64,000 nt of DNA. Origin: Litoditis marina (taxonomy: Eukaryota; Nematoda; Chromadorea; Rhabditida; Rhabditidae). Positions 12,722 to 53,400 of this stretch are shown in pieces. Under the pieces are notes generated by a model. The model was not told where the DNA came from, ran no database searches, and saw only the letters and a list, made by a program, of their open reading frames with translations. Numbering within the stretch: position 1 is the stretch's first letter; each line of letters opens with the position of its first letter. The stretch is from positions 3,348,001 through 3,412,000 of the forward strand of contig OZ038435.1 in assembly GCA_964036275.1 (NCBI GenBank), in the 5' to 3' direction. Made by a program: the position numbers and the translations under genes.

Positions 12722-14165
12722 TTAAAATTCGTTCTTCTCGATTTTCTTCTGCATTTTCTCTAACAATACCTCGACTTGTGCGCCCAGATTTGGCTGGCCC
12801 TTTCTATTCTTCTTTTTGATTGCCTAAACAGAAACAGACTGAGAACCTCAATGACATAAATTGATCTTCCTATTTTGATAGAACCTGTTATTTAAAAAAC
12901 AATATTTGATATAGTAACGACTTACGGCGCCAACGCTTGCGCATTGCCAACGCATTGCGAGAAACCGCAAAACCGTTAACCAAAACTGAGATCCGAAAAA
13001 CATTATCAATTGGCAGAAGATCTCGAAATATGTTAAAACACCATCCATGGTTTACCTCTCCGTTTTTAGCTGATAATTAGTTTTACTCGATCGTGTGTGA
13101 CATAGATATTTAAATTGAAGAGTGGCCATTTATCAACATAAACTGTGATATGGCTAATCAGAAACGTTTTTTTGCATAGCCCGGAATTGCACTACATTGG
13201 ATCGAACAGTATTCACCTTATTCATCTTTTTCTTCGTGCCGTTGTATTCTTGGATGGCTTCTTGTCGTTTCTCCCGATCGATACGTTCCTGTAAACGAAG
13301 TTATTCTTATTCAGTGTTTGATTTGTCGAAATTTATTTTTTCCAGAATTATATACTACGCTTATAATTATGATCTCAACTAGTGATCGATGCTTCGGTGT
13401 TCTCATTCTCAAACACTGACCATTTCGTCTAATAAATGAGAACGATACCTGGTTAAACTTGAGCACCTTTATATTAGCGAAAGTTGACTGCTCATTTAGT
13501 TTAGGTAACTTATCAATCATTGAGAAAAGCTTACAGATTCGAAAAGAAGAGTCATATCATATTTCGATTGTGTTATGACCATAAACAAATCACCTGTGCT
13601 TTTCTCTGTCGTTTCTCTTCCTGAATCTGTTCATATACTTGCTTAGCCTTCTCATAATTGCTGACTTTCTGCTTTCTCTTTGATCTGAATAAACGCTTAC
13701 ATAGCTGAAGGCTGAAACTATTCAATTCTGTGGTATAAAATTCCAACAGTCAACAAAGCAGCGAAAAATAACTAATTTTCGATTAAGTGAGCATAATATT
13801 AATTGTAAACAATGTTGTTCACATGATTTTCAAAGTTTTCATTCTTACTCTGTTATAACATTCGAATTCCGCCTAGTTCCCACTGTAAATTCTAATACTA
13901 AACATTTTTTTCAACGTAAAATAGAATACTTAAACTATGTCGTGCCGTAAATTGTGCGACCAGTGCAACACCAACAAATTTAGTATGAGTTCAAAAAGAG
14001 TTCAGAGAAAGTATCCTAAAAAACAGTAGCATCAAATACCCTAAAAAAACATTAAACATACATGTTTCCATTTGATGAAGAACCATCTTGAACAGAGAAA
14101 CTGGCCGGATTGCTACTGCCCGGCTTATCGGTCTGTTCCGAATCCGACTTTCGCACTTTTCCCAT
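12722..14165 (-). CDS. CCDC59: Fyv7/TAP26-like rRNA-processing protein
   Basis: Four exons (complement): 14062-14165, 13594-13684, 13217-13288, 12722-12823. The phases are 2, 0, 0, and a TAA stop closes the last exon. The product is 122 residues. The first ATG (14163-14165) begins MGKVRK and leads into a low-complexity Ser-rich segment. The middle is a basic helix (YEKAKQVYEQIQEEKRQRK). The C-terminus carries KKKNRKGQPNLGAQVEVLLE, the signature I associate with the Fyv7/TAP26 family. Members of that family are small nucleolar proteins needed for pre-rRNA processing, and the human member is CCDC59. The length is close to yeast Fyv7 and shorter than human CCDC59. The gene is transcribed divergently from the UBE2O copy that starts 1.4 kb away. 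The family assignment is by recalled motif, not by a search. Confidence 0.8.
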
Positions 14166-15352
14166 TCTGTAACACGGCGTTCTCAAGAACAGCTTTATTA
14201 AATAAGGAACTCGCGTCCTCGATTTGAGACGCTCCGCAAATGATTCGCGTGAAAATAAGCGCGATACGCAGCGAATTAGTGCTGGCACCGTTCCAAATTG
14301 CAGTGGGATACAGTGTCCCGCCACGAAAACTTTGTGGACGGAGCTCAATACAAGTTTAATCGCAAAAATTACTGTATGCGAGAACGCCGTGGTAAGAAAT
14401 ACTATCAACTTTCACACAACTAATCTCATTTCAAATGCAGAAAAAATGCTGACTCCGGGAGAATAGAAACAAACATTCACAAAATTTAACACCGACAGAG
14501 AATTTTGTTAACGCAACACGTATATATGAGAGAACGATCGAGTTAGAGAGAGAGTAGATTATTAGAGATTAGGAGAGATGGTGAGAGAGAGGGAGAAAGA
14601 GAGAGATAGAGAGAGAGGAGGTAAAGAGTAGGAGATACTTGAGCAGTCCGGATCTCATGTGTGATAATCGGCGGTAACCATTTTATATAACTAGACAAAA
14701 TGAAATAACCATCACCCAAACATAAGAATGTTTGAATTTAAATTCTTAATTTCACGGACGCGCCGTAAGAAAAAAGAATTGCAGACGTGTAATCGAAAAT
14801 TGTTGCCTGCGTATTATATTCTCTTACAGTAGTATTTTAATATTTGAATTTTCAAAACGGCAAAACGGTTATTTAGGGTCAAATTTCCTTGTTTTCTATG
14901 TATTTCAGGTGTTTTTATCAGAATATGTCAAGTTCAGAGTGATAAGAGCAATTGGAGCTCTGCTCGGTCATGAGTTTAGTCGTGTTTTGATGCACATCGT
15001 TCGCACGAATCGATCATTACTGACCATTCTGAACTAAGTTATAACCGTTCTGGATACGTTTTCGTATTTGACTTTGAAGTTGAAGCACTTTTAGGGCCAG
15101 TTTTGATTACGGGCTTGAATCGGGTTGCTTTCAATCACCAAGTTGTTGCCGTCAATTAGTGGCTCTCTAGCTAGCTAGTATAGTGGTCTAGCGTATCGTA
15201 GGTAAGGTGCGATATCTTTCATCGTACAATACAGCAATCAGAAGATTAGAGAACCTGTACAACCTCATTTCATAGATGCCGTGAGTCATATACTATCACA
15301 TTTATATAAGCATTAGTGAGTTAGGATAGGGATGTGAGTGTAAAACTGTTCT
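14166..15352. promoter_or_regulatory. Divergent intergenic region (CCDC59-like / UBE2O copy A)
   Basis: It separates the minus-strand CCDC59-like start (14165) from the plus-strand UBE2O copy A, so both promoters should lie here. A GA-rich tract spans 14538-14632. I see no convincing TATA box at a fixed distance and mark no start site. Confidence 0.45.
14538..14632 (+). repeat. GA-rich microsatellite
   Basis: Degenerate (GA)n between the two divergent genes. GA tracts can be GAGA-factor sites in some animals, but nothing here tests that. Confidence 0.75.
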
Positions 15353-15490
15353 GTGGTCGTATTCACCAAGATCCCGGGAAGGTAGAAAAGCTTCCCGCGT
15401 CTCTGTACCCTCCTCACCAGCACACTATTTTCGTGCTCTACCTTCCCGCGGGACGGTATTTTAGCTTCCCGAGGATTGGTGAATACGGCC
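15353..15490. mobile_element. Hairpin MITE with 8-bp TSD next to copy A start
   Basis: A 138-bp element. GTGGTCGTATTCACCAA at the left is the near-inverse of TTGGTGAATACGGCC at the right. Inner words such as CCCGGGAAG / CTTCCCG also pair. It is flanked by ACTGTTCT at 15345-15352 and 15491-15498. It lies 100 bp upstream of the predicted start codon of UBE2O copy A and so within its promoter or 5' UTR. Confidence 0.7.
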
Positions 15491-15578
15491 ACTGTTCTTG
15501 TTCTAATTGGCCATCCAGGCCTGGCACCTATGATGTTCAGTATCTTGGCAGTGTCAAATGGTGGCTACAACCTACAAC

Positions 15579-15590
15579 TTTTCAGCTGGG
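15579..15590 (+). promoter_or_regulatory. 3' splice site 5 nt upstream of the copy A ATG
   Basis: CTTTTCAG ends at 15585 and is followed by 5 nt and the ATG. Copy B has the same arrangement (CTTTTCAG ending at 44412, 5 nt, ATG at 44418). This conserved acceptor implies either a 5' UTR intron or spliced-leader trans-splicing. It also argues for the ATG at 15591 over the in-frame ATG at 15558. Confidence 0.6.
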
Positions 15591-43534
<27,944 letters not shown>

Positions 43535-44417
43535 TAGTTTATTTGCAGTATGCATCGGAACTCACGAAATCTATTTTCCTAACACGTTTTGTCTGTTTTA
43601 ATCTGAAGCTCTTTCCTATAGAGCGTTTTATAGTATCAAAAGTAGTCACGTGAATGTAAAGAGTTATCAGAACAAGACCACGTCATTACTGTACGAATAC
43701 ATCTTTGTCATGCGCCCTTTTTCTCACTTAATATAGGTCGGTTAACTAGGAATATTTTCTCAATAATATCCACGAAATGTACACCCTAATTTGCAGTCAT
43801 TGATCGTGTTAACAGTTCTTCTATTAACCATTTTTAGGTCACCATCAATACATTTGCCGTTGTTTTTGTTACACAGTTGTTTTGTTGATGTTGTTTCTAG
43901 GGAAATCATATACCGGTAGAAGATCGTCATTGTTTGTTCCCGCGTCTGTTTTCTGTTGTTTTTGTTTGGCAAAAAAATAATTGAATAAACTTGTTCTTCT
44001 AAGTTGAACATTGAACTTAAAATGTTGAGGGGTAGAAATGACCCTCCCCATATCTTTCTCATTGATTATTATTGCGTTACCATATGATACCATTAATTCA
44101 CAACAAATTCGGAGGGGTTAACGAACTATTTATACAGCAGACAGTTCATAGTCTATTATATCGTAACCCAATGGCACGCACGGGACATACCGCTCGCCGT
44201 TTACAGCAACTCATGCTGCGCTTGCAAAGTGGTGCTCCACCCCTATGAGTACGCAGCCACGTGCAAGGTTTTCACGTACGTCTCAAACTAATGTTCACGT
44301 ACGTGATCATAGAGATGACCGCTCCTATCCGGGGACTTCCCTATGTTTTATCGAATTGCCGGACCTAACAATAACAATATGTATGCTCTAAATGACGTCT
44401 ACAGCTTTTCAGTTAGA
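43535..44417. promoter_or_regulatory. Intergenic region between UBE2O copies
   Basis: 883 bp. The 3' end of copy A should lie here, and AATAAA occurs at 43984. The promoter of copy B should lie nearer 44100-44400, where CACGTACGT words repeat (44270-44310). No other gene is seen. Confidence 0.5.
44406..44417 (+). promoter_or_regulatory. 3' splice site 5 nt upstream of the copy B ATG
   Basis: CTTTTCAG ending at 44412 is followed by 5 nt and ATG, exactly as in copy A at 15585. See that entry for the interpretation. Confidence 0.6.
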
Positions 44418-47400
44418 ATGGGTGATGATGTTTCAATGGAAAGCGATGATTCTGAGCAAGTACCTGGGAAACTCCGATCTAGCAAACGGAAGCGCGCACT
44501 GGACATTCCTGATCTAAGTGAGTTTCTTGCTTTATATTGTCGATTTGGTTGAACTTTGAACTGCAGAATGTATTGTTTATTAAATCGAAAGCTTTCCTTC
44601 TGAGAACAGATGAAGATTATGAGCGATTTGACAGAATGAAGTGTATAAGTTCGGTTTTCCAGAAGACATGTATCAAGCGAACGACAATATGCTTCCTCAC
44701 CCGATCGTAGATGATGTTGTCGTCTTCATGAAGCGAGATGGGTCTGGTGTTCGTCTGGGATGCGTGCAGGAAGTCAGTTTATTCACCGGCAATGTTTCCG
44801 TTCTCCAAGTCACACTTTTACCTTCTATTGTATCAGTTCTGTTGACTTCGTTGTGGGGCGTCCCTTCATCGTCGATAATAATCGCTAAGGAATCAGGAAG
44901 ATTTACTTAGTCATGAATGTCTCGATAATGATTGACTACCGTGAAAACTACTCTTTCAAACTGGGCCACAACGTCAACCAATTGAATATCCGGTTTATGC
45001 CAATGTATGAAGCACGTTTGTTCAGATCGACAACAAGTTGAAGAGTAATCCTATGTACACAAAATATCTGTGTGGATCCACTGCCAAACTGGATGCTATT
45101 CCCTCGTTGAAACGTGTTGTGCGCTGTCTGGAAGAAGTGGGTTTCCGGTTTTATCGGAGAAGTTAGATTGACACCCCAGATCAAAAAGGAACCTGCGCTT
45201 TTCAGTTTGTTCACGAAACTATATGATTTTGAATCAAACAGAAAATTGGTGCCGATTTTGAAGACGTTTCATGTATCAAAAGTAGCCTTTAGTAGGAATA
45301 CGGTTGTCAAATGCATCACGCCAAAATGCTATTCACACAGTGTAACGAATACCTTGACACAAAGTAATTAACAACCACGTATCTTATCATCAAGGATTGA
45401 GCTAGTGCCCGCTAGTCTTCTCATCATTTGTTCAACTATAATCGCAGCTTCGCTTCCAGAATGCTGTACTTACTTTCCTCTCAGGTTGTCTTGGCGGATC
45501 GTCCATTTTTCATTGGAGATACAGTGGTTCGCTTCGAAAATGCCTATATGGGCGAGGCAAAAGAGAGAGAACGTTGGTGCAAGGAGAGTCAGATTGGAAC
45601 AGTTATCAATGTCAAGGTATGTTGCAAGTAATGTCTGACCGTTTGTTAAAGTAAAACCTTGTCCTTTTATTGAAAATGCGTTAAAATCCATGATTCAAGC
45701 CGTATGTTATTCCAAGTTTGGCCGAAAAGAAATGGACCCCAGTTTCTTCAGGTTTTCTAGGCTTTAAAGCCGATATTGTAGCTCTAGCTAGGCATCTTCA
45801 TCAAGTACATCAGAAGTTTACCTCAAATTTATTTGAGTTCAAGTAAAAAGGAGTTGAATTTGGACCGAAGTTGATGCCATCGTATTGTTTGTTACAGTGT
45901 ATGGCTGACTTGCTCGTCATGCCGTCAAAGAACGTTGTCGTTGAAAATATTCCAATCGAAGGAGAAAATGTGAGTTTTATTTTCAAACCACAGGCTAGAT
46001 TCCATTCGGAGGTATTTACGCATTTTTTCAACACATTGTTCTTGCAAAAAGTTCATGTTAGCAAGCACATATTTTACTGTATTTATTTTTCCTTGCTCTT
46101 TTGTTGTACCGCAAGTGCAGGACGATTTTCAGGTCGAGATGATTAACCATAGTGCGTCGCACAACCTTCTGATGTATGAAAATTCAATCGGTGATGCAAA
46201 GAACTGTGTTAACGAAGTGACATTGCGCTACAAAGATACACACACGTAAGTTCATATCGTCTTTCCGCACTCTGCATAACGTACACGGAATTGTGAAATC
46301 ATAACATACGGGATGCGAATTTGTTGTACACAGAAATTGATTAAAAATACGGTGTTTCATATTGGTAATTGAACTACAAAGCAGGGTGGGAGATTAGATT
46401 TTCTTCAGTAAAGTGCGACTATTGTTGGAATTAGGGTTATTGGAAATCCCCATTGTTAGAAAAATGGGTGATTGAATTGAGCATCCAACAAATTCGACAC
46501 AACAAAACTGGTATTTGGTATAACTTGACTGTTTTACAAATAAAGAGTAATGCATTAGCTCATATTTCAATTGACAGTTCCTCATTTGAAGATTACTCGC
46601 ACTATACTTTACTTGTGTGTTTCAGAGTGATTGTACGTGAAAGCTCGCAGGAAGAAGATGGGGATGGAGTGTATCTGATGAGAAAAGATCCAACGGATGA
46701 AGCAAAGGCCCTGGTTAAAGGAGAAGTGGTCGGAATGTCCGTAGAGGATGCTATAGGTATGTCGTATACATACCCCAGTAAGGTTGTCCGAGTAGCCAGA
46801 AAAAAATAGAAAAACAGGCTGCTTTTCCCGCAAAAACTAGAAAGTTTGGTCTAGTTCCGATGCCAAATCTTTAATTTTCATGTGTTTCAATCTGAACCAA
46901 ACTCGTTTTTGTGGATTAGTGGAACTTTACTGGTGTATCGTGTATGGTCGATGGTCGTATAGTCTCCGTTTTTCGAAAAAGACGACGTGAAACCACTCTA
47001 TGGACGGGAATGTGTTTTTTGGGCCAGATTACAGATGGCTCGAGCTCCATTTTCTTGTACTGCGCCCAATTGTTATGTTTTGAGAATGGTCGGTGAGGTT
47101 GACCATAGATGAGTTGTAGTTTCAACTCAAGAAACGACATGGTTCACGAATTTTGATAAAATGTCAACGTTATCAAACTAGGAACACAGCAGAATAAGGT
47201 AAAATACATATTATGGGCTTCAATGAGAAGATGAAGCTGGTAACACAGCTATTTTTTTGCAGAGTTGGCTACTGTAGCCTTGTTACAGGAAAATTCGCTC
47301 GCTGGCCAGACGGTATTCCACTGATGCTGAAACGGAAGAAGACAGCGCTACGTCGTCGCGAGCAGACGGAGCAGTTCACGATCGAGAAGGTTGGCGAATC

Positions 47401-50400
47401 TAGAATCGTCCATGTACATACTTCTAACATAGGTTCATACTCAGAACGTGCTCGGTGGTGTTACAGTATTTACAGCAGGGTGGGAATTAGGGTTGTAAAA
47501 GTGGAACTCGAAATTTCTCAAAACTCGACAACTCGAAAACTCGGTTTTTCGCGAAACTCGAAAACTCGAAATTTTGAACTCGATTAACAACACTAGTGGG
47601 AATGCAAATCGATTGTTTGCCATCTCGACTAAAATAGTTCTCTATTTTTTGAATCATTGATGCAGGCAAAGGGCCTGGTCGGAGTAGGTACCACTGTTCC
47701 ATACCCGCGCACACATACCAGTAATGTTTGACTATTCGTCAATGAGTAGTCGGTTTAGAGATTCGAATAAATGATTTCGTATCAAAATATACAAATTTCC
47801 TCGTTTTCGGCGAAGATAGTTCATTTTTCGATTTATTCTGACTATCCGGACAACTTTGTGAAGTATTCCTGCGCACAATCACTTCCATACTTCCACTATC
47901 TTTCACATGAGACATCGTGTGTGGCTATTCATAGAATTAGACACAATTCTTATTATAAACATTAAACATTATAAGGACTGTACGTAGAGGGTGGATATAG
48001 GCACACATGAGTCATACTGCCAGCAACTGCATGCCATGATTAGCTCCTAATGCACTCTATATAGACTGTCTCATATTGTTCCTGATTGTACCGGTTTAAA
48101 CACTATTTTGTCACTAAATTATTAATTTACGCTAGAGATATTATAAGTGACAATATTGGGTTGCAACATCACGAATGTTGTTAATATGTCGTGATGTGTG
48201 CAACTCATTACCATTACGTTTTGAAGGTGAATTCTATATCTAACCGGGTTTTTAGGTAACCTAAATCCTTTTTAGTAACCTCTTTTCAGGTTACCTCAGT
48301 AGGTAACCGGTTGGTAACCTAAAATGAGAAACCGGTTACCTGTTTTTCTAACGGAAAATTTGTTTTTACCGTTAGTTTGAACGGTAACCGGTTTTTAGTT
48401 TTAGATCGGTTATAGGTCACCTACTAAGGTAACCTGAAAGAAAGATTAGGTTACCCGGTTAGTTGTAGAATTGGCGCGTTGTCAAGTACACTTCCTTGTT
48501 TCCAGGTTCGTGCAGTGGCTTTGGATGTGAAATGGATCTTCACCACCGGCCATCCAGATGGCAAACCGGATAAGCGAATCGAGGGGGAGGATATATCAAA
48601 GTTAGTTGTCCTTGTAATTTTTGTTCATATTTTTTTTTACATAATCACATATTTATTGAATCACTTCGCTTCGTTACGAGGCAGTGATAATCATATCAGC
48701 TGACTTTTCTGAACGCATTTCTATTTGTAAATAAGGTGTCTGTGACCTTAAAACTAGGTTTTTTTTTTCAAAAATTGAAATTTATAATAGTGGGGTCTCC
48801 AAAATGGCCAAAACAGAAATGTCAGCTGATGTGAATTCTCCCTGAGCTTTCTCCTACCAGACAAATTCTAATTCAATTCAATTCTGAAAAAGAGATAACC
48901 AAAAACCGACTTGATATAGAATTCCATCTCCAGTTACTAGCTGAGTTGGGGGCATGCTGGAGGTTGCCTGGACTGGTGGGAAAACTTGTACTATGGGTAC
49001 AAGTGCTATAATAGAGGTTGTTTCTTACTCTCTGGTTGCAAGTTGCTCCCAACTGAAGTTCGATCCATTTGAGTGCAATTTTTGTATTGAAATAAAAACA
49101 GAGAGAGAGAGTGTATGTGTGTAGGCCATTTGTTTAATCTCATCGTTCTGTCACTCGTCAAAACTTTCCCACACTTGCTGCTGTTGTCAAGCTCATACAT
49201 TTCCTTTTAGAGTGCATCGTTTCGAGCCCCACGTGAATACTCGCTTCGATCCGTCTGATCGTATTATTGTGAAGACGACCGACGAGGCCAAGGTTACTTT
49301 GAATCATAATGCACATTTTCTAGTAAAGTAGCCAGAACAATACACGAAACGGGCTTCCTTTCTCATTAATTTTGACACCATTTGCAGTTTCATGGATACG
49401 AAATAACACGGCCAAGCTGTAATCTTAACCCGGCTCCTTTTTGTAGAGTAGTCACACCTTACTGACGTGTGCTCACTCGAACCGTCTTACCGAGGGGAAC
49501 AACCAAGTGGTAGCGCGTAAACAACAAGTAAACAAGTTAAATGAACGAATACATACAAAATGTGAATCTCTCCTTTTGCGATTCGAGTAAAAAGATCAAG
49601 AAGACCCAAAAAACGTGGACAATGGAAACAAAATAGGATGCTTAGTCCGTGTACTTCCCCTCTATGTCAATGCCACTCTGTGCAAAGTATTCCGAAAAGG
49701 GGGTTTGGGTCAGAAAATCGGGTTGTATAATTGGGTATACTGTGAACAGTTGATTCTCTATCACTTTCGCTGAACTTGAAATCAGAGTATCTGGTTGGCC
49801 AAGGTTCATTTTCTATTTTCAGGCGTTTTCCAAAAGAGATTATTTTACGAAGCTGACGACCAAGTATAAAGACAAATTTGAAAAGGTAGGTTGTTGGCTG
49901 TTTTTGTCATACATTTTTGTTTATCATTCAATTTCCATGTTTGGCAGTGGCGTTTTCGGCGTACTGCGGTAAAGTTGTAAAAAGTTGATATTTACCATCA
50001 GATAAATCCAAGTTTACGTGAGACTGGTAAACATTGGAGTCAAACTTCTGAATATTTTTCGCGGCTATGCGGATAACTTTATCTTTAATGGAGTCTGGCT
50101 ATTTGCAGAGAGATCAGCTGGCAGCCGAGGATATCACCTCATCCTCCGGTCAGAGCTCATCAGTAGATGGAGTCTGCGCCAAAGTATGTTTTATCTACGC
50201 AGAAACATTGGCCCCAAACTTCTGCAATTAGCATGCTACAAAAGTGAGAAAGCACGCAGGTCAATGAGGCCGCAGACAGGCTGAGCCAGCCTGCGTCTCT
50301 CTAACGTCAAGAAGTGTCTGTTTCTGTTTATTTCAAGGGAAAAGTCACGTTTTTATTTGTTTCACGTTGATCATCACTATCAACCATCACCACATTGGAA

Positions 50401-53400
50401 TAGGTTCTCTTTTTTTTAAGTCGCCTTTTTTCTAGGCGGCAAAGCTGGGTACAGATGCACCGAAGTCACAGTCTGAAATTGAAAGAGATGAACAAAACGG
50501 AGAGGTGTGTTTGCGGTTTTTGACTCGTTTCTCTATCGTCAGGTTCCACGGCTCTATATTATACGTTGAAGTGAAATAATACATATCGTGTTTGAGTACG
50601 CGTTAACGTGAACGCAAGATGTGAACTGTTCTGAGAGTTTCTCGGTGATTGAAACCATCAAGGCCTCTTCAATCCGTTTATGCCCACATTTTGTTAAAAC
50701 GACAATACGCATGTCGCCCTTGATGGTTTCAATCACCGAGAAACTCTCAGAACAGTGCACTTATTGACATTGATGTTCGTTGATAGGAATTATAGAGCTT
50801 TGTAGTGACTTTTTTGAGAACTGTCTGTCACAATCTCACACTTGGCTGGTCGTTGTTTGTAGATGTAGACATACTGTGACAAAGTTGGCGGAATACTATT
50901 GGGTTAGGATTATTTTCTGCAAAAACTGTATTCTGTATATTTTTTTTCTCTTGGTTTGACCTATCGGGTTTGCCTCTTCGACAGCAAGCCTTCACAGTAC
51001 ATGTTGCGCTGTCACGCCATGTTTGTAGTTTGATCCCGTTGATTTTTGGCCGAAATTCATAAATCATAGGGCCTCTTATTACTCCTGAAAACTTGCGATC
51101 CCTCCTTCCTTTTCATGACGCACCTTTCCGAAATAGTCAAAAATTGCGATTTTCAGCATTTTTTCTGTTTGATCTTCACTAATTTTGTATTAAGCTCGTT
51201 GGTTTTCAACTCGCGACATCTACTTTACACAAAAATTAGTTTGCCACCTTCATCTCATAGGTCATAGGACTTGGCGGTGTTTGATAGAGATGAGAGAACT
51301 GCTTGTGAACATGCGTGTTTTGTAGGCCGAAAAGGGAAAGGACAAAGCTGGAATTGGGGAGAATAGCTCATCGGATGAAGATGAAGACGAACCAAAGAAG
51401 GCTCCCGGTCGACGGAGTAGCAGACTCACTGCACAACGGTTGGTTGCTTTTGCCTCCCACAAGACCCTAGCGCCCTAGCCATACGCCAGTAACGTTGTCT
51501 GAAAAGCCAGAAAATTCGCGAAACGGGGTCGATCATGCCGAAAATCGAAGAAAGTTGGAGATTTTTGATGCAAAATCAGGTTTAATGTTTTTTTGTTGTT
51601 GAAAGTCGGGTCAATTTTTTGTAGAATGATCAAAACTTACTGGTGTTTGACCACAGCTAGTCTGACTACATAGCCAAAACAACAAACAGCCTGCTTTCCG
51701 TAGAAGAAACAAACGGAAAGAACTCTCGCTTCTTTGACTAATATCTGTGGTTCTTTCAATTTCGTTCCCAAGTTTTCGGTAATCCTCGCACTTTATGAAA
51801 AAGTTTATGCCTTTTCGGATGGTACCTATAGCTTTTTTCCGGTGTAGGAGATTTTAACTTTTCAAACCTTCGAAGATCACTGTCGCACTTGTTACAATAA
51901 TACTCAGTCGCTGTTTTCGTTCAGCCGGGCCACTCGTGCCAGTTGCGTGCCGGAAAAGTTGCAGGACGGCTCATGTTCAGCCAAGGAACTGCTGGGGGAC
52001 GAGTTTATCGGAGAGGTTAGTCTGTCGAATATGAGCCGGAGATGTATTTCTTTGTCATAATTCTTCTAGAAATATCGGTAATTCCACATATATTTCTGAA
52101 TACTCGTAATCTGTGTAAGCATGTGTTGAAAATTTGAGCTTTGTTGATCAAATAATGGTACTTGCTACACTTTCATTCTCAGAATCTCAACACAGCTCTC
52201 ATATCTGAAATTTTCTACTGAGGAGTAATTCCATATTTATTGTGTTTTGTGTTGCCTTGTCTGGAGAGGGGTCTGTTCCAGGTTCTGTTGACCCATACGG
52301 TGGTAGACGTGGAATGGTTGGATGGAAGTGTGTCCCGGGATATTCCCAGCTATGAGCTGTCACCAAAAGAAGTAGATTTCGACCAGGCACACCATATGCC
52401 CGGATCAACTGTCATCAACAAGGATTTTCTTGAGACCGAATATTCATCAGGTAGGCGAAGTTTGTAGAGTAGCACTACTGAGTTTGACATACGTTGAGCT
52501 GCTGGAAAGGATGATTAGATGTGGTTGTAGTTTGATAACATCGAACAGTTTTAGAATCACGAAAAACTAGAACAAGATCAGATTGCAAACACGTCATAAC
52601 AACAGAACACAGTGATAGAGAAGACTAGATTTGGCTTACTACTTGACCAAGAAGAGTATTGGGGAGAGGTAAACTATTGTAGACAGTAAACTGCAACGCT
52701 GCACTCAAAGTGCTTTACACGGGGGAGGTTTGCTTTTGGTTGACAGTGCGAGGGATAGCACCTATATAGCATGGGCCTCTGGAGTACTGAACTTAATCAA
52801 TGCATCTTTCGCGGTGGGAAAAGTGGTCAATTCTACATCTAACTGGTTTTTTGGTAACCATACCGGTTTTGGTGATCAATTTCGGGTTACCTGAGTAGGT
52901 AATCTCAAAGTACAACCAAAGTTCGATTCCCGTAGAACTGACTGTTAGAATAAAGTTTTGTCTCAGATTGAAGGGTAACCAGTCTTTCATGTTAGATAAC
53001 CAACCGGCTATCTACTCATGTGACCTGAAAAAGGTGAGCAACATTCGCTTAGGCAACCAAAACCGGTTAGACATAGAATTCATCACCAATGCACGTGCAC
53101 CACTGCTCATTCCACGCCTGATTCGAGATTGGTTACATAAGTAATCTATAGTTACATTCACTCTCAGATAGTCATTATATCATTATCTTATCTTTTGTGT
53201 ATCAAACAAATTATAAGAGTTCAATTTTCTTATCTTCTTTTCTTACTGTCTACTTAAATCAATATATACAAATGTTTTGTTGCAGCTGCACGATTCGGCA
53301 TAATCCTGACGACAAACGACGCGGAACGTTGTTGCACCGTGCGTTGGTTCAAACGGAGTGCAAATCCGCCCTGGAAATGGGACGAAGTAGGGGATGAGAC

